Below, piece after piece: positions 51,826 to 59,732 of a stretch of 64,000 bases of DNA (position 1 is the first letter of the stretch; every line of letters starts with the position of its first letter). A program made the translations under genes and the position numbers. The notes under the pieces were generated by a model. That model was not told the DNA's origin. It did not search any database and was given only the letters and a program-made list of their open reading frames with translations. The DNA is from DASYTH01 sp035762905 (GTDB lineage: Bacteria; Actinomycetota; Actinomycetes; Mycobacteriales; Pseudonocardiaceae), in assembly GCF_035762905.1 (NCBI RefSeq), contig NZ_DASUCC010000131.1:62001-126000 (forward strand), in the 5' to 3' direction.

Positions 51826-52794
51826 ATGAGGCGAACGGTCTGGTTATCGGCGATCGTGCTGGCGGCGGCCGTGGTGGCCGGTCCCGGGGTGACGGCCGCG
51901 GCGGAACCGGCCGCGACGCCGACGGTGCACCTGGGTGCCACGACCCAGGCCGAGGCGGCCGCGGTGGCGGCGTTCTGGACGCCGGAGCGGATGCGGCAGG
52001 CGGTGCCGCTGGACAGCCTGCTCGACCCGGTGGACGCCAAGCGGCTCAGTCCGGACGTGGCCCGCGGAGCACCCCAGGTGGTCGCGCCGACCCCGGCCGA
52101 CGTGACCCCGCTGGCCTTCCCGAACGGCGGGTCCGCGTGGACCGGTGCCGGCGCGGTGGTCAACACCGCCGGGCGGGTGTTCTTCACCTTCCAGGGCCGC
52201 ACCGCCTCGTGCAGCGGCAACGCGGTGACCAGCGCGAACCGCAGCACGGTGATCACCGCCGGGCACTGCGTGAAGCTGGAGGGCAGCTTCCACACCAACT
52301 GGACGTTCGTGCCCGCCTACAACAACGGCACCGCCCCGTTCGGCACCTGGACGGCGCGGGCGACGATGGCCACGCCGCAGTGGGTGGCCACCGAGGACAT
52401 CAATTTCGACATCGGCGCCGCGGTGGTCAACCCGCTGAACGGGCAGAACCTGACCGACGTGGTCGGCGCACAGGGCGTCGCGTTCAACCAGCCCCGTGCG
52501 GCGGCCACCTACGCGTTCGGCTGGCCGGCGGCAGCGCCCTACGACGGCACCCGGATGATCTACTGCAGCGGCAACACGTTCAACGCCTTCCTGAGCACCG
52601 GCCTCGGCATGACCTGCAACATGACCGGTGGCGCCAGCGGCGGACCGTGGCTGCGCCAGTTCAGTGAGGCGAGCGGCACCGGGCTGGTGAACTCGGTGAA
52701 CAGCTACAAGATCAATTTCTTCCCGATGTGGATGTTCGGCCCGTTCTTCGGGGCGGACGCCCAGAACCTCTACAACGCGGCCCAGGCGGCCTGA
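51826..52794 (+). CDS. Secreted trypsin-like serine protease
   Basis: This 322-aa exported protease has a signal peptide (to about residue 25, VTAAAEP) and a pro-region of about 75 residues. A chymotrypsin-fold domain carries VITAGHC (His), EDINFDIGAAVV (Asp) and MTGGASGGPW (Ser). Paired cysteines near TASCSGN and AGHC, and YCSGN and MTCNM, suggest disulfides. It probably degrades extracellular protein. A GGGAGGG ribosome site lies upstream of the ATG. There is no clear operon partner. Confidence 0.9.
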   Translation: MRRTVWLSAIVLAAAVVAGPGVTAAAEPAATPTVHLGATTQAEAAAVAAFWTPERMRQAVPLDSLLDPVDAKRLSPDVARGAPQVVAPTPADVTPLAFPNGGSAWTGAGAVVNTAGRVFFTFQGRTASCSGNAVTSANRSTVITAGHCVKLEGSFHTNWTFVPAYNNGTAPFGTWTARATMATPQWVATEDINFDIGAAVVNPLNGQNLTDVVGAQGVAFNQPRAAATYAFGWPAAAPYDGTRMIYCSGNTFNAFLSTGLGMTCNMTGGASGGPWLRQFSEASGTGLVNSVNSYKINFFPMWMFGPFFGADAQNLYNAAQAA

Positions 52795-52805
52795 CGCGGG
52801 CGTCG

Positions 52806-52811
52806 TAGGCT
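52806..52811 (+). promoter_or_regulatory. Candidate -10 (TAGGCT) of the DUF2461 gene
   Basis: TAGGCT ends 7 nt before the GTG at 52819, which predicts a leaderless message. Confidence 0.35.
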
Positions 52812-52818
52812 CTCCGCC

Positions 52819-53481
52819 GTGAGCTTCACCGGATTCGGCGAGCACGCCATCGACTTCTTCGACGGGCTGGCGGCGGACAACTCCAAGCCGTACTGGGAGG
52901 ACAACAAGGCGATCTACACCTCCGACGTGCGGCAGCCGATGGAGGCGCTGCTGGCCGCGCTGGAGAAGGAGTTCTGCGGCGAGTTCGGGTCGGCGAAGGT
53001 GTTCCGGCCGTACCGGGACGTGCGGTTCGGCCGGGACAAGAGCCCGTACAAGACCGAGTGCGGCGGCGTGATCGAGCGGAGCAGGGGAGCGGGCGCCTAC
53101 TACGTCGAGGTCGGCCCGCGCGGACTCCGGGTCGGCGGCGGCTGCTTCCACCTGGAGTCCGACCAGCTCGCCCGGTACCGCACGGCGGTGGCCGACGACA
53201 TCCGGGGCAAGCGGCTGGCCGCGATCCTGGACAAGCTGGCCAAACGCGACTGGGAGATCAAAGGCGACCAGCTGCGCAGCCGGCCGCGCGGTTACCCGGC
53301 CGACCACCCGCGTATCGACCTGTTGCGCTACCGCTCGGTCTACGCGGTGCGGGTCTGGGAGCCGGACGACGTGCTGCACGAGCGGGCCTGCCTGGACCGG
53401 GTGCGCAAGGCGTTCCGCGAGCTGCGGCCGTTCAACGAGTGGGCCGCCGACCACGTTGGAGTGAGCGAACCCAGCAGGTAG
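52819..53481 (+). CDS. DUF2461 / TIGR02453 family protein
   Basis: This 220-aa protein starts FTGFGEHAIDFFDGLAADNSKPYW, has KVFRPYRDVRFGRDKSPYKTE and ends with PFNEWAADHVG. That layout is typical of the widespread TIGR02453 (DUF2461) family of unknown function. It is cytoplasmic with no signal. It lies 24 bp after the protease gene but has its own TAGGCT element, so may be independently expressed. Confidence 0.88.
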   Translation: MSFTGFGEHAIDFFDGLAADNSKPYWEDNKAIYTSDVRQPMEALLAALEKEFCGEFGSAKVFRPYRDVRFGRDKSPYKTECGGVIERSRGAGAYYVEVGPRGLRVGGGCFHLESDQLARYRTAVADDIRGKRLAAILDKLAKRDWEIKGDQLRSRPRGYPADHPRIDLLRYRSVYAVRVWEPDDVLHERACLDRVRKAFRELRPFNEWAADHVGVSEPSR

Positions 53482-53557
53482 CACGGTTTCCCTGATGTGC
53501 ACTGAACCGAAACCAAGCTACCAGCGGGTACTTCGGGATCGTTCCAGCAAACGGGTC

Positions 53558-53563
53558 TAGGCT
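53558..53563 (+). promoter_or_regulatory. Candidate -10 (TAGGCT) of pyk
   Basis: TAGGCT ends 8 nt before the pyk GTG at 53572; a leaderless or near-leaderless start is likely. No good -35 is visible. Confidence 0.35.
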
Positions 53564-53571
53564 CCCTACCC

Positions 53572-54996
53572 GTGAACCGTCGCGCGAAAATCGTCTGCAC
53601 CCTCGGCCCGGCCACGTCCACTCCGAAGCGGGTGGCCGAGCTGGTGGCCGCGGGGATGGACGTCGCCAGGATGAACTTCAGCCACGGCAGCCGGTCGGAC
53701 CACAAGCAGGTCTACGACCTGGTCCGGGCCGCCTCCGACGAGACCGGTCACGCCGTGGGCATCCTCGCCGACCTGCAGGGACCGAAGATCCGGCTGGGCA
53801 CGTTCGCCGCCGGTCCGGTCGAGTGGAAGACCGGCGAGATCGTACGGATCACGGTGGAGGACGTGGCCGGCACGCACGACCGGGTGTCCACCACCTACAA
53901 GGGCCTGGCCCGGGACGCCAAGCCGGGCGACCGGTTACTCGTCGACGACGGCAAGGTCGGCCTCGAGGTCCGCGAGGTCACCGGTCAGGACGTGGTCGCC
54001 GAGGTCACCGAGGGCGGTCCGGTCAGCAACAACAAGGGGATCTCCTTGCCGGGCATGGATGTCTCCATTCCCGCACTGTCCGAAAAGGACATTGAGGACC
54101 TGGAGTTCGCGCTGCAGCTCGGAGTGGACTTCATCGCCCTGTCGTTCGTCCGCTCACCGGCCGACATCGACCTGGTGCACCAGGTGATGGACCGGGTCGG
54201 CCGGGGCCGCGTCCCGGTGATCGCCAAGCTGGAGAAGCCGGAGGCGGTGAGCAACCTCGAGGCCATCGTGCTGGCCTTCGACGGGATCATGGTGGCCCGC
54301 GGCGACCTCGGCGTCGAGCTGCCGCTCGAGCAGGTACCGCTGGTGCAGAAGCGGGCCATCCAGATCGCCCGGGAGAACGCCAAGCCGGTCGTGGTGGCCA
54401 CCCAGATGCTCGAGTCGATGATCAACAACTCCCGGCCGACCAGAGCCGAGGCGTCCGATGTGGCCAATGCCGTGCTGGACGGCGCGGACGCGCTGATGCT
54501 CTCCGGCGAGACCAGCGTCGGCCAGTATCCGATCGAGTCCGTGCGCACCATGGGCCGGATCATCCAGGCGGTGGAGCAGGAGTCCACTGTGGTGCCGCCG
54601 CTGTCGCACGTGCCGCGCACCAAGCGCGGCGTGATCTCCTACGCCGCCAGGGACATCGGCGAGCGGCTCAACGCCAAGGCGCTGGTCGCCTTCACCCAGT
54701 CCGGGGACACCGTGCGCCGGCTGGCCCGGCTGCACACCCCGTTGCCGCTGCTGGCGTTCACGCCGGAGCAGAGCGTGCGCAGCCAGCTCGCGATGACCTG
54801 GGGCACCGAGACGTTCATCGTGCCGAGTGTGGACTCCACCGACCAGATGGTTCGCCAGGTGGACAGTTCGATGCTCAGCATCGGGCGCTACCAGCCCGGC
54901 GATCTGGTGGTGATCGTGGCCGGGTCGCCGCCGGGGACGATCGGCTCGACTAACCTCATCCGCGTGCACCGGCTCGGCGAGGAGGACCACGCCTGA
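53572..54996 (+). CDS. pyk: Pyruvate kinase
   Basis: Pyruvate kinase makes pyruvate and ATP from phosphoenolpyruvate, the last step of glycolysis. The 474-aa protein shows RAKIVCTLGPATSTPKRV, MNFSHGSRSDH, the catalytic lysine in VIAKLEKPEAVSNLE, the metal-site MVARGDLGVELP and ATQMLESMINNSRPTRAEASDVANAV, given in part. The C-terminal allosteric domain is present at normal length. tesB follows 15 bp later and is probably co-transcribed. Confidence 0.97.
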   Translation: MNRRAKIVCTLGPATSTPKRVAELVAAGMDVARMNFSHGSRSDHKQVYDLVRAASDETGHAVGILADLQGPKIRLGTFAAGPVEWKTGEIVRITVEDVAGTHDRVSTTYKGLARDAKPGDRLLVDDGKVGLEVREVTGQDVVAEVTEGGPVSNNKGISLPGMDVSIPALSEKDIEDLEFALQLGVDFIALSFVRSPADIDLVHQVMDRVGRGRVPVIAKLEKPEAVSNLEAIVLAFDGIMVARGDLGVELPLEQVPLVQKRAIQIARENAKPVVVATQMLESMINNSRPTRAEASDVANAVLDGADALMLSGETSVGQYPIESVRTMGRIIQAVEQESTVVPPLSHVPRTKRGVISYAARDIGERLNAKALVAFTQSGDTVRRLARLHTPLPLLAFTPEQSVRSQLAMTWGTETFIVPSVDSTDQMVRQVDSSMLSIGRYQPGDLVVIVAGSPPGTIGSTNLIRVHRLGEEDHA

Positions 54997-55011
54997 GGTG
55001 AAGGGAGCCCG

Positions 55012-55899
55012 ATGGCGGTGGCAGAGGACGGTCCGGCTGTCGCGCAACCGGTGCTGGACCGGCTGATCGCGCTGCTGGACCTGGAGCGCATCGAGGAGAA
55101 CATCTTTCGCGGGGTGAGCCCGGCAGACGCCACGGTCCGGGTGTTCGGCGGACAGGTGGCCGGGCAGGCGCTGGTGGCGGCCGGCCGGACGGTGCCGCCG
55201 GAGCGCAAGGTGCATTCGCTGCACGCCTACTTCATCCGGCCGGGCGACCCGAGCGTGCCGATCGTGTACGACGTGGACCGGATCCGCGACGGGCGCTCGT
55301 TCACCACCCGGCGCGTGGTGGCGATCCAGCACGGCAAGGCGATCTTCGCGCTGTCCGCGTCGTTCCAGCTCGAGGAGCCCGGCCTGGATCACGGCGAGCC
55401 GATGCCGGACGTGCCCGGCCCGGAGGAGCTGCCGACCCGGCTGGAGAGCCTTGGCGAGCTGGCCGAGAAGCTGGGCCGCGCGGCCACCGTGCCGCGCCCG
55501 ATCGACATCCGGTACGTGACCGAGCCGCCGTGGCGCTCCCGGGACCGCGGCCCGCGCCCGGAGGCCCGCAGCCAGGTCTGGATGCGTGCCGACGGCACGC
55601 TGCCGGACGACCCGCTGCTGCACGTCTGCGTGCTGACCTACGCCTCGGACATGACGCTGCTGGACGCGGTGCTGGCCCGGCACGGGGTGTACTGGGGCAC
55701 CGACAAGGTGATCGGCGCGAGCCTGGACCACGCGCTGTGGTTCCACCGGCCGTTCCGGGCCGACGAGTGGTTCCTCTACGACTGCCAGTCGCCAAGCGCG
55801 TCCAACGCCCGGGGCCTGGCCACCGGCCGGTTCTTCGCCCGGGACGGCCGGCTGATCGCGACCGTGGTGCAGGAGGGCCTGCTGCGCGTGCTGCGTTAA
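55012..55899 (+). CDS. tesB: Acyl-CoA thioesterase II (TesB)
   Basis: This 295-aa double-hotdog thioesterase hydrolyses acyl-CoA to free acid and CoA. Seen are VFGGQVAGQALVAAGRTV, VHSLHAYFIRPGDPSVPIVY and the second hotdog ending DEWFLYDCQSPSASNARGL, typical of TesB. An AAGGGAG site precedes the ATG. It lies directly behind pyk, an arrangement common in actinobacteria. Confidence 0.93.
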   Translation: MAVAEDGPAVAQPVLDRLIALLDLERIEENIFRGVSPADATVRVFGGQVAGQALVAAGRTVPPERKVHSLHAYFIRPGDPSVPIVYDVDRIRDGRSFTTRRVVAIQHGKAIFALSASFQLEEPGLDHGEPMPDVPGPEELPTRLESLGELAEKLGRAATVPRPIDIRYVTEPPWRSRDRGPRPEARSQVWMRADGTLPDDPLLHVCVLTYASDMTLLDAVLARHGVYWGTDKVIGASLDHALWFHRPFRADEWFLYDCQSPSASNARGLATGRFFARDGRLIATVVQEGLLRVLR

Positions 55900-55976
55900 G
55901 TCAGTGATTGTCTTAGCGAGACCATAGTAGGAAAATCTTCGCCTACAGGGTTTCCCTCGGACTGGCTGGAGCGCTC

Positions 55977-57509
55977 ATGCGGCGGTCATTGCGTTATCTG
56001 ACAGGAGTTCTGGTTGCGGTCACCGCCGTCGCGGTCGGGGCGGGGGCGCCGGTGTCCGCCCAGGACCGCGACCCGCTTGCCGGCGACCTGGACGCGATCC
56101 TGGCCAACCCCGGACTGGCCGGCGCCGACGTCGCGCTGGTGGTGCGCGGCGCGGACGGCACCGAGCTGTACCGGCGCGGCAGCGACCGGCGCCAGCAACC
56201 GGCGTCCAACGCCAAACTGGTGACCTCGGCCGCGGCGCTCGAGGTGCTCGGGCCGGACTACCGGTTCAGCACCACCGCGGGCGCGACCGGCCGGATCACC
56301 GGGACGGTGCTGCACGGCGATCTTTACCTGCGCGGCACCGGCGACCCGACCATGCTGGCCGCGGACTACGACGCCCTGGCGGCGCGGGTCGCGGCCAGCG
56401 GCGTCCGGCTGGTGACCGGGAACCTGGTGGCCGACGACACCTGGTTCGACGGCGTGCGGCTCGGCTCCAGCTGGGCCTGGGACGACGAGCCGTTCTACTA
56501 CGACGCCCAGGTGTCCGCGCTGACCGCCGCGCCGGACGCCGACTACGACGCCGGGTCGGTGATCGTGCGGGTCACGCCGTCCACGCCGGGCGCACCCGCG
56601 ACCGTCGAGACCGTGCCGCCGACCGACCACGTCCGGATCGTCAGCACCGCGGTCACCGGCGCCGCCGGCTCCGGCACCGACGTCTCGGTGGATCGCGAGC
56701 ACGGCACCAACACGATCACGGTCGCCGGCTCGGTGGCCGCCGGGGCGAGCCCGGTGCAGGAGTGGATGGCGGTGTGGGATCCGACCGGCTATGCCGCATC
56801 GCTGTTCCGGGCCGCGCTGCGGGCCCACGGCGTGCGCGTGCTCGGGCGCACGACCCGGGCGGCCACCCCGCCGGACGCGCGCACACTCGCCGACCGGCGG
56901 TCGATGCCGCTGTCCGAGCTGCTGGTGCCGTTCCTCAAGCTGAGCAACAACCTGCACGCCGAGATCCTGATGAAGGCGATGGGGCGGGCCCGGTCCGGCC
57001 AGGGCAGCTGGACCGCCGGTGTGGCCGCGGTCAACTCGGTGTTGCCCGGTCTCGGCATCGACCCGGCCCGGCTGTTCCTGGTGGACGGTTCCGGGCTGTC
57101 CCGAATGGACCACATCTCGCCCGACCAGCTCACCGCGCTGCTGCTGGCCGCGCGGGCCAAGCCGTGGTTCGGCGTCTGGTACGACGCGCTGCCGGTGGCC
57201 GGCGTGCCGGACCGGATGGTGGGCGGCACGCTGCGCAACCGGATGCGGGGAACACCGGCCGCGGGCAACGTGCACGCCAAGACCGGTTCGCTCACCGGGG
57301 TCAGCGCGCTGTCCGGCTACGTCACCGCGGCCGACGGCCGGTTGCTGGTGTTCTCCATGGTGACCAACAACTCCGTCGGGGTGAGCCTGCGGCCGATCGA
57401 GGACGCGGTGGCGGTCCGGCTGGCCTCGCCTGCGGGGTCGGCGGTCACCGCCCGGTCCGCGCCGGACGGGCCCGAGGGCCTGGAATGCAGCTGGCTCAAG
57501 GCCTGTTGA
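55977..57509 (+). CDS. dacB: D-Ala-D-Ala carboxypeptidase/endopeptidase (PBP4, peptidase S13)
   Basis: This 510-aa exported penicillin-binding protein trims peptidoglycan. It has a signal peptide to about residue 28 (APVSAQD) and the motifs SNAK (Ser77-Lys80), SNN (in FLKLSNNLHAEIL) and KTG (in HAKTGSLTGVSALSG), plus the long insert of class C PBPs between the first two. It acts at the cell wall. A series of three hairpins follows the stop and separates it from the convergent cassette B. Confidence 0.94.
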   Translation: MRRSLRYLTGVLVAVTAVAVGAGAPVSAQDRDPLAGDLDAILANPGLAGADVALVVRGADGTELYRRGSDRRQQPASNAKLVTSAAALEVLGPDYRFSTTAGATGRITGTVLHGDLYLRGTGDPTMLAADYDALAARVAASGVRLVTGNLVADDTWFDGVRLGSSWAWDDEPFYYDAQVSALTAAPDADYDAGSVIVRVTPSTPGAPATVETVPPTDHVRIVSTAVTGAAGSGTDVSVDREHGTNTITVAGSVAAGASPVQEWMAVWDPTGYAASLFRAALRAHGVRVLGRTTRAATPPDARTLADRRSMPLSELLVPFLKLSNNLHAEILMKAMGRARSGQGSWTAGVAAVNSVLPGLGIDPARLFLVDGSGLSRMDHISPDQLTALLLAARAKPWFGVWYDALPVAGVPDRMVGGTLRNRMRGTPAAGNVHAKTGSLTGVSALSGYVTAADGRLLVFSMVTNNSVGVSLRPIEDAVAVRLASPAGSAVTARSAPDGPEGLECSWLKAC

Positions 57510-57515
57510 GCCGGG

Positions 57516-57554
57516 GGGCCCGGGACCGATTCGGCGGGAGTCGGTCCCGGGCCC
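57516..57554 (+). terminator. Hairpin 1 after dacB
   Basis: GGGCCCGGGACCGA (57516-57529) pairs perfectly with TCGGTCCCGGGCCC (57541-57554), a 14-bp stem with an 11-nt loop, starting 7 bp after the dacB stop. Confidence 0.7.
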
Positions 57555-57558
57555 GAAC

Positions 57559-57599
57559 GTCGGGCGACACGGGGGAGATCCGGGAGACGGTCGCCCGAC
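57559..57599. terminator. Hairpin 2 between dacB and cassette B
   Basis: GTCGGGCGAC (57559-57568) pairs with GTCGCCCGAC (57590-57599), a perfect 10-bp stem with a 21-nt loop. Confidence 0.55.
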
Positions 57600-57636
57600 A
57601 CGGGACGCGGGTTGGGGGGCGGGCCCGCGTCCCGTG
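57599..57636. terminator. Hairpin 3 between dacB and cassette B
   Basis: CACGGGACGCGGG (57599-57611) pairs perfectly with CCCGCGTCCCGTG (57624-57636), a 13-bp stem with a 12-nt loop. It lies 16 bp past the stop of the convergent Cys-motif gene and can serve either strand. Confidence 0.65.
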
Positions 57637-57652
57637 CTTCGGGGTGTGCGGC

Positions 57653-58009
57653 TCAGGACTTGGTGCCGAGCTGATCGCGCAACTGCGCCGCGAAGTCGAG
57701 CAGGTCGGGCGGGCGCGGATCGTCCTCGGTGACCAGCAGGCGCAGGTGCGCGGTCAGGTAGGCGCGGCAGGGGGCCGGCGCCCGGCCGAACCGGCGTGGC
57801 CGGCAGGTGCGGCAGCGGCCGCGCTCGTCCGGCTCGTGCTCGTCGAGTACCGCCCGCAGTGCGTCGACGATCCGGGGGAGTTCGAGTCTGACCAGGTCCG
57901 CGGCGGCGGCGCCCTCCGCGTGTTGCGAACGTTCGATCACCCCGTCCAGGTATTCGTGCAGCGAGATCCGCAGGTGACCGAAGATGGAGCCATACACCGA
58001 ACTGCCCAT
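57653..58009 (-). CDS. Small helical protein with CRTC...PC motif (WhiJ-like cassette B)
   Basis: This 118-aa protein of unknown function has a helical N-terminal half (SIFGHLRISLHEYLDGVIE, LVRLELPRIVDALRAVLDEH). It then has RCRTCRPRRFGRAPAPC (about residues 65-81) and HLRLLVTEDD. It shares layout and the CRTC/PC core with the protein at 15172-15495. Both are divergent from XRE/DUF5753 genes, which suggests a conserved partner, perhaps zinc-binding. The ATG at 58009 is the only good start. Confidence 0.75.
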   Translation of the reverse strand: MGSSVYGSIFGHLRISLHEYLDGVIERSQHAEGAAAADLVRLELPRIVDALRAVLDEHEPDERGRCRTCRPRRFGRAPAPCRAYLTAHLRLLVTEDDPRPPDLLDFAAQLRDQLGTKS

Positions 58010-58142
58010 CCCAATACAGAGAGTGCCCTTGCGACGACCCGGCGTGCGGGCCAGGATCTCCGAGGGCCCGGGGTCGCCGGACTCACGGAAAACCGTTGAG
58101 TCAACAGCAGCTTGCTCCGAGTGATACGCCTTGTGCAAGTTG

Positions 58143-58193
58143 CAATACCCACCCGGGTGACGCTGAGTTTTAGCAACCTGCCAATACCCACCC
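58143..58193 (+). repeat. Twelve-bp direct repeat in the cassette B intergenic region
   Basis: CAATACCCACCC occurs at 58143-58154 and again at 58182-58193, 39 bp apart, within the 253-bp gap between the divergent genes. Spacing close to four helical turns fits paired binding sites for the XRE regulator; this is inference. Confidence 0.5.
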
Positions 58194-58262
58194 TGAGTAG
58201 ACATGCCTGCCGGGCGGATACGACCATGTGTCGCACACAGTCGAGCAACGAGGTGATCGCCC

Positions 58263-59111
58263 ATGCCGCGAGGTAACAGTCCCACGGTCCGTCGCCGGCG
58301 GCTGGCCAGTGAGCTGCGCCGGCTCCGCGAGGCCGCGAAGCTCACCATCGACGAGGTGGGCGAGAAGCTGGAGTGCTCGGCGTCGAAGATCAGTCGCATT
58401 GAGACTGGCCACGTGGGAGTGACCCCACGCGACGTGCGGGACATGCTCGAGCTGTACGCGTTGCCCGAGGACGAGCGCGAGGCCCTGGTACAACTGGCCA
58501 GGGAGGCGCGCAAGAAGGGCTGGTGGCATGCGTTCAACGAGGTGTTCACCGGAGCCTTCGTCGGTCTCGAGTCGGACGCTTCGTCGCTGCGCACCTACCA
58601 GTCGTTACTTGTTCCTGGTCTACTCCAGACCGAGGACTACACCCGCGCGGTGATCAAGGCGATCGCCCCGGACTACAGCGAGGAGACCGTGGAGCGCCGG
58701 GTGACCGCCCGGCAGAGCAGGCAGACGCTGCTCACCGACGCGCAGCCGCCGGAGTTCTGGGTGATCATGGATGAGGCCGTGCTGCACCGGACCGTCGGTG
58801 GTCCAGACATCATGCGCGGGCAACTGCGCCGGTTGCTCGAAACCGCCCAGCTTCCGCACGTCACCCTCCAGGTGTTGCCGTTCGAGGCGGGCGCGCACGC
58901 CGGCATGGAGGGACCGTTTATGATCCTGGGTTTTCCAGAGCAGGCAGACCCCGATGTCGTGTATGTGGAGAACACCACATCCGGGTCCTATTTGGAGGAG
59001 CCCCCCGACGTCCATCGGTATACGTTGATGTTCGACCACCTGCGAGCCACGGCTCTCAAGCCGGCGGACACACTGCTGATGGTCAAGCAAGCGGCCGAAC
59101 GGCTGACCTAA
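58263..59111 (+). CDS. XRE-family regulator with DUF5753 domain (WhiJ-like, cassette B)
   Basis: This 282-aa regulator has the N-terminal XRE helix-turn-helix (AKLTIDEVGEKLECSASKIS, then RIETGHVGVTPRDVRDML, about residues 24-61). A DUF5753 domain with YQSLLVPGLLQTEDYTRAV and FMILGFPEQADPDVVYVEN follows. This is the plan of WhiJ-like regulators that act with a DUF397 partner, which follows 21 bp downstream. It has the same gene order as cassette A: Cys-motif gene divergent, then regulator and DUF397. Confidence 0.93.
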   Translation: MPRGNSPTVRRRRLASELRRLREAAKLTIDEVGEKLECSASKISRIETGHVGVTPRDVRDMLELYALPEDEREALVQLAREARKKGWWHAFNEVFTGAFVGLESDASSLRTYQSLLVPGLLQTEDYTRAVIKAIAPDYSEETVERRVTARQSRQTLLTDAQPPEFWVIMDEAVLHRTVGGPDIMRGQLRRLLETAQLPHVTLQVLPFEAGAHAGMEGPFMILGFPEQADPDVVYVENTTSGSYLEEPPDVHRYTLMFDHLRATALKPADTLLMVKQAAERLT

Positions 59112-59132
59112 TTGGAATGAAGGGAGCGGGGC

Positions 59133-59342
59133 GTGACCGTTTCTGACCTCGAAAGCGCCAGGTGGCGGAAGAGCAGCCGCAGTGGTGCGGGTAACGACTG
59201 CGTCGAGCTCGTCGTGGGCAGAAGCGGCGCAGCGGTGCGGGACTCCAAGAACCCCGAGGCTGGCCGTCTGGCGTTCGCAACGCCGGGCTGGCAGTCGTTT
59301 CTTGGCGTCGTCAAGGACGAGGGGCATCACGACAGCCGCTGA
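59133..59342 (+). CDS. DUF397 protein (cassette B)
   Basis: This 69-aa DUF397 protein has the single-copy family motif WRKSSRSGAGNDCVELV, then GAAVRDSKNPEAGRLAF and a Trp/Phe-containing tail. A GGGAGCGGGG stretch precedes the GTG. In Streptomyces such proteins are genetically tied to WhiJ-like regulators and can relieve their repression; that role is carried over here by family knowledge only. A strong hairpin follows. Confidence 0.9.
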   Translation: MTVSDLESARWRKSSRSGAGNDCVELVVGRSGAAVRDSKNPEAGRLAFATPGWQSFLGVVKDEGHHDSR

Positions 59343-59390
59343 GCGGCGCGCGTAGCTGCGCCGTCGAAACACCGACCAGGCGCGAAACCC

Positions 59391-59426
59391 GGACCGCGAC
59401 ACCACGTACCTGAGGTGTCGCGGTCC
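59391..59426 (+). terminator. Hairpin after cassette B
   Basis: GGACCGCGACACC (59391-59403) and GGTGTCGCGGTCC (59414-59426) form a perfect 13-bp stem with a 10-nt loop, about 50 bp after the DUF397 stop. It should end the regulator-DUF397 transcript. Confidence 0.7.
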
Positions 59427-59540
59427 GTGGCGTGTAAGGGGTCTTACCCGCCGGGTGTGCGTGATCCTCCGATGCCCGGACGACGCCCTCAGGACGAACC
59501 TCAGTGTCGGCAACGAACGACGACATACGAGGTGATCGAG

Positions 59541-59720
59541 ATGGTGTGGAGCCCCGAACTGGTACGGGCAGAGGTCGACCGGCGGCACGAAGCCGCCCGC
59601 AACCACGCGTTCGTCCGGCAGCTGCGTGAATCCCGCGGCACCCGGCCGTCCTGGTGGCGGCGGCTGCGCCCGCATCAGGAGCCGGACAAGGACAACGTCG
59701 AGACGGACCCGGCGGCCTGA
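59541..59720 (+). CDS. Small basic protein of unknown function (59 aa)
   Basis: This short gene encodes 59 residues beginning MVWSPELVRAEVDRRHEAAR, with a basic WWRRLRPH patch and an acidic end. A GAGGTG ribosome site is about 9 nt before the ATG. It ends 12 bp before the LAL regulator gene in the same direction. I recognise no family. An RNA-binding or membrane-peripheral role would be a guess. Confidence 0.5.
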   Translation: MVWSPELVRAEVDRRHEAARNHAFVRQLRESRGTRPSWWRRLRPHQEPDKDNVETDPAA

Positions 59721-59732
59721 CGGTGTGACACC

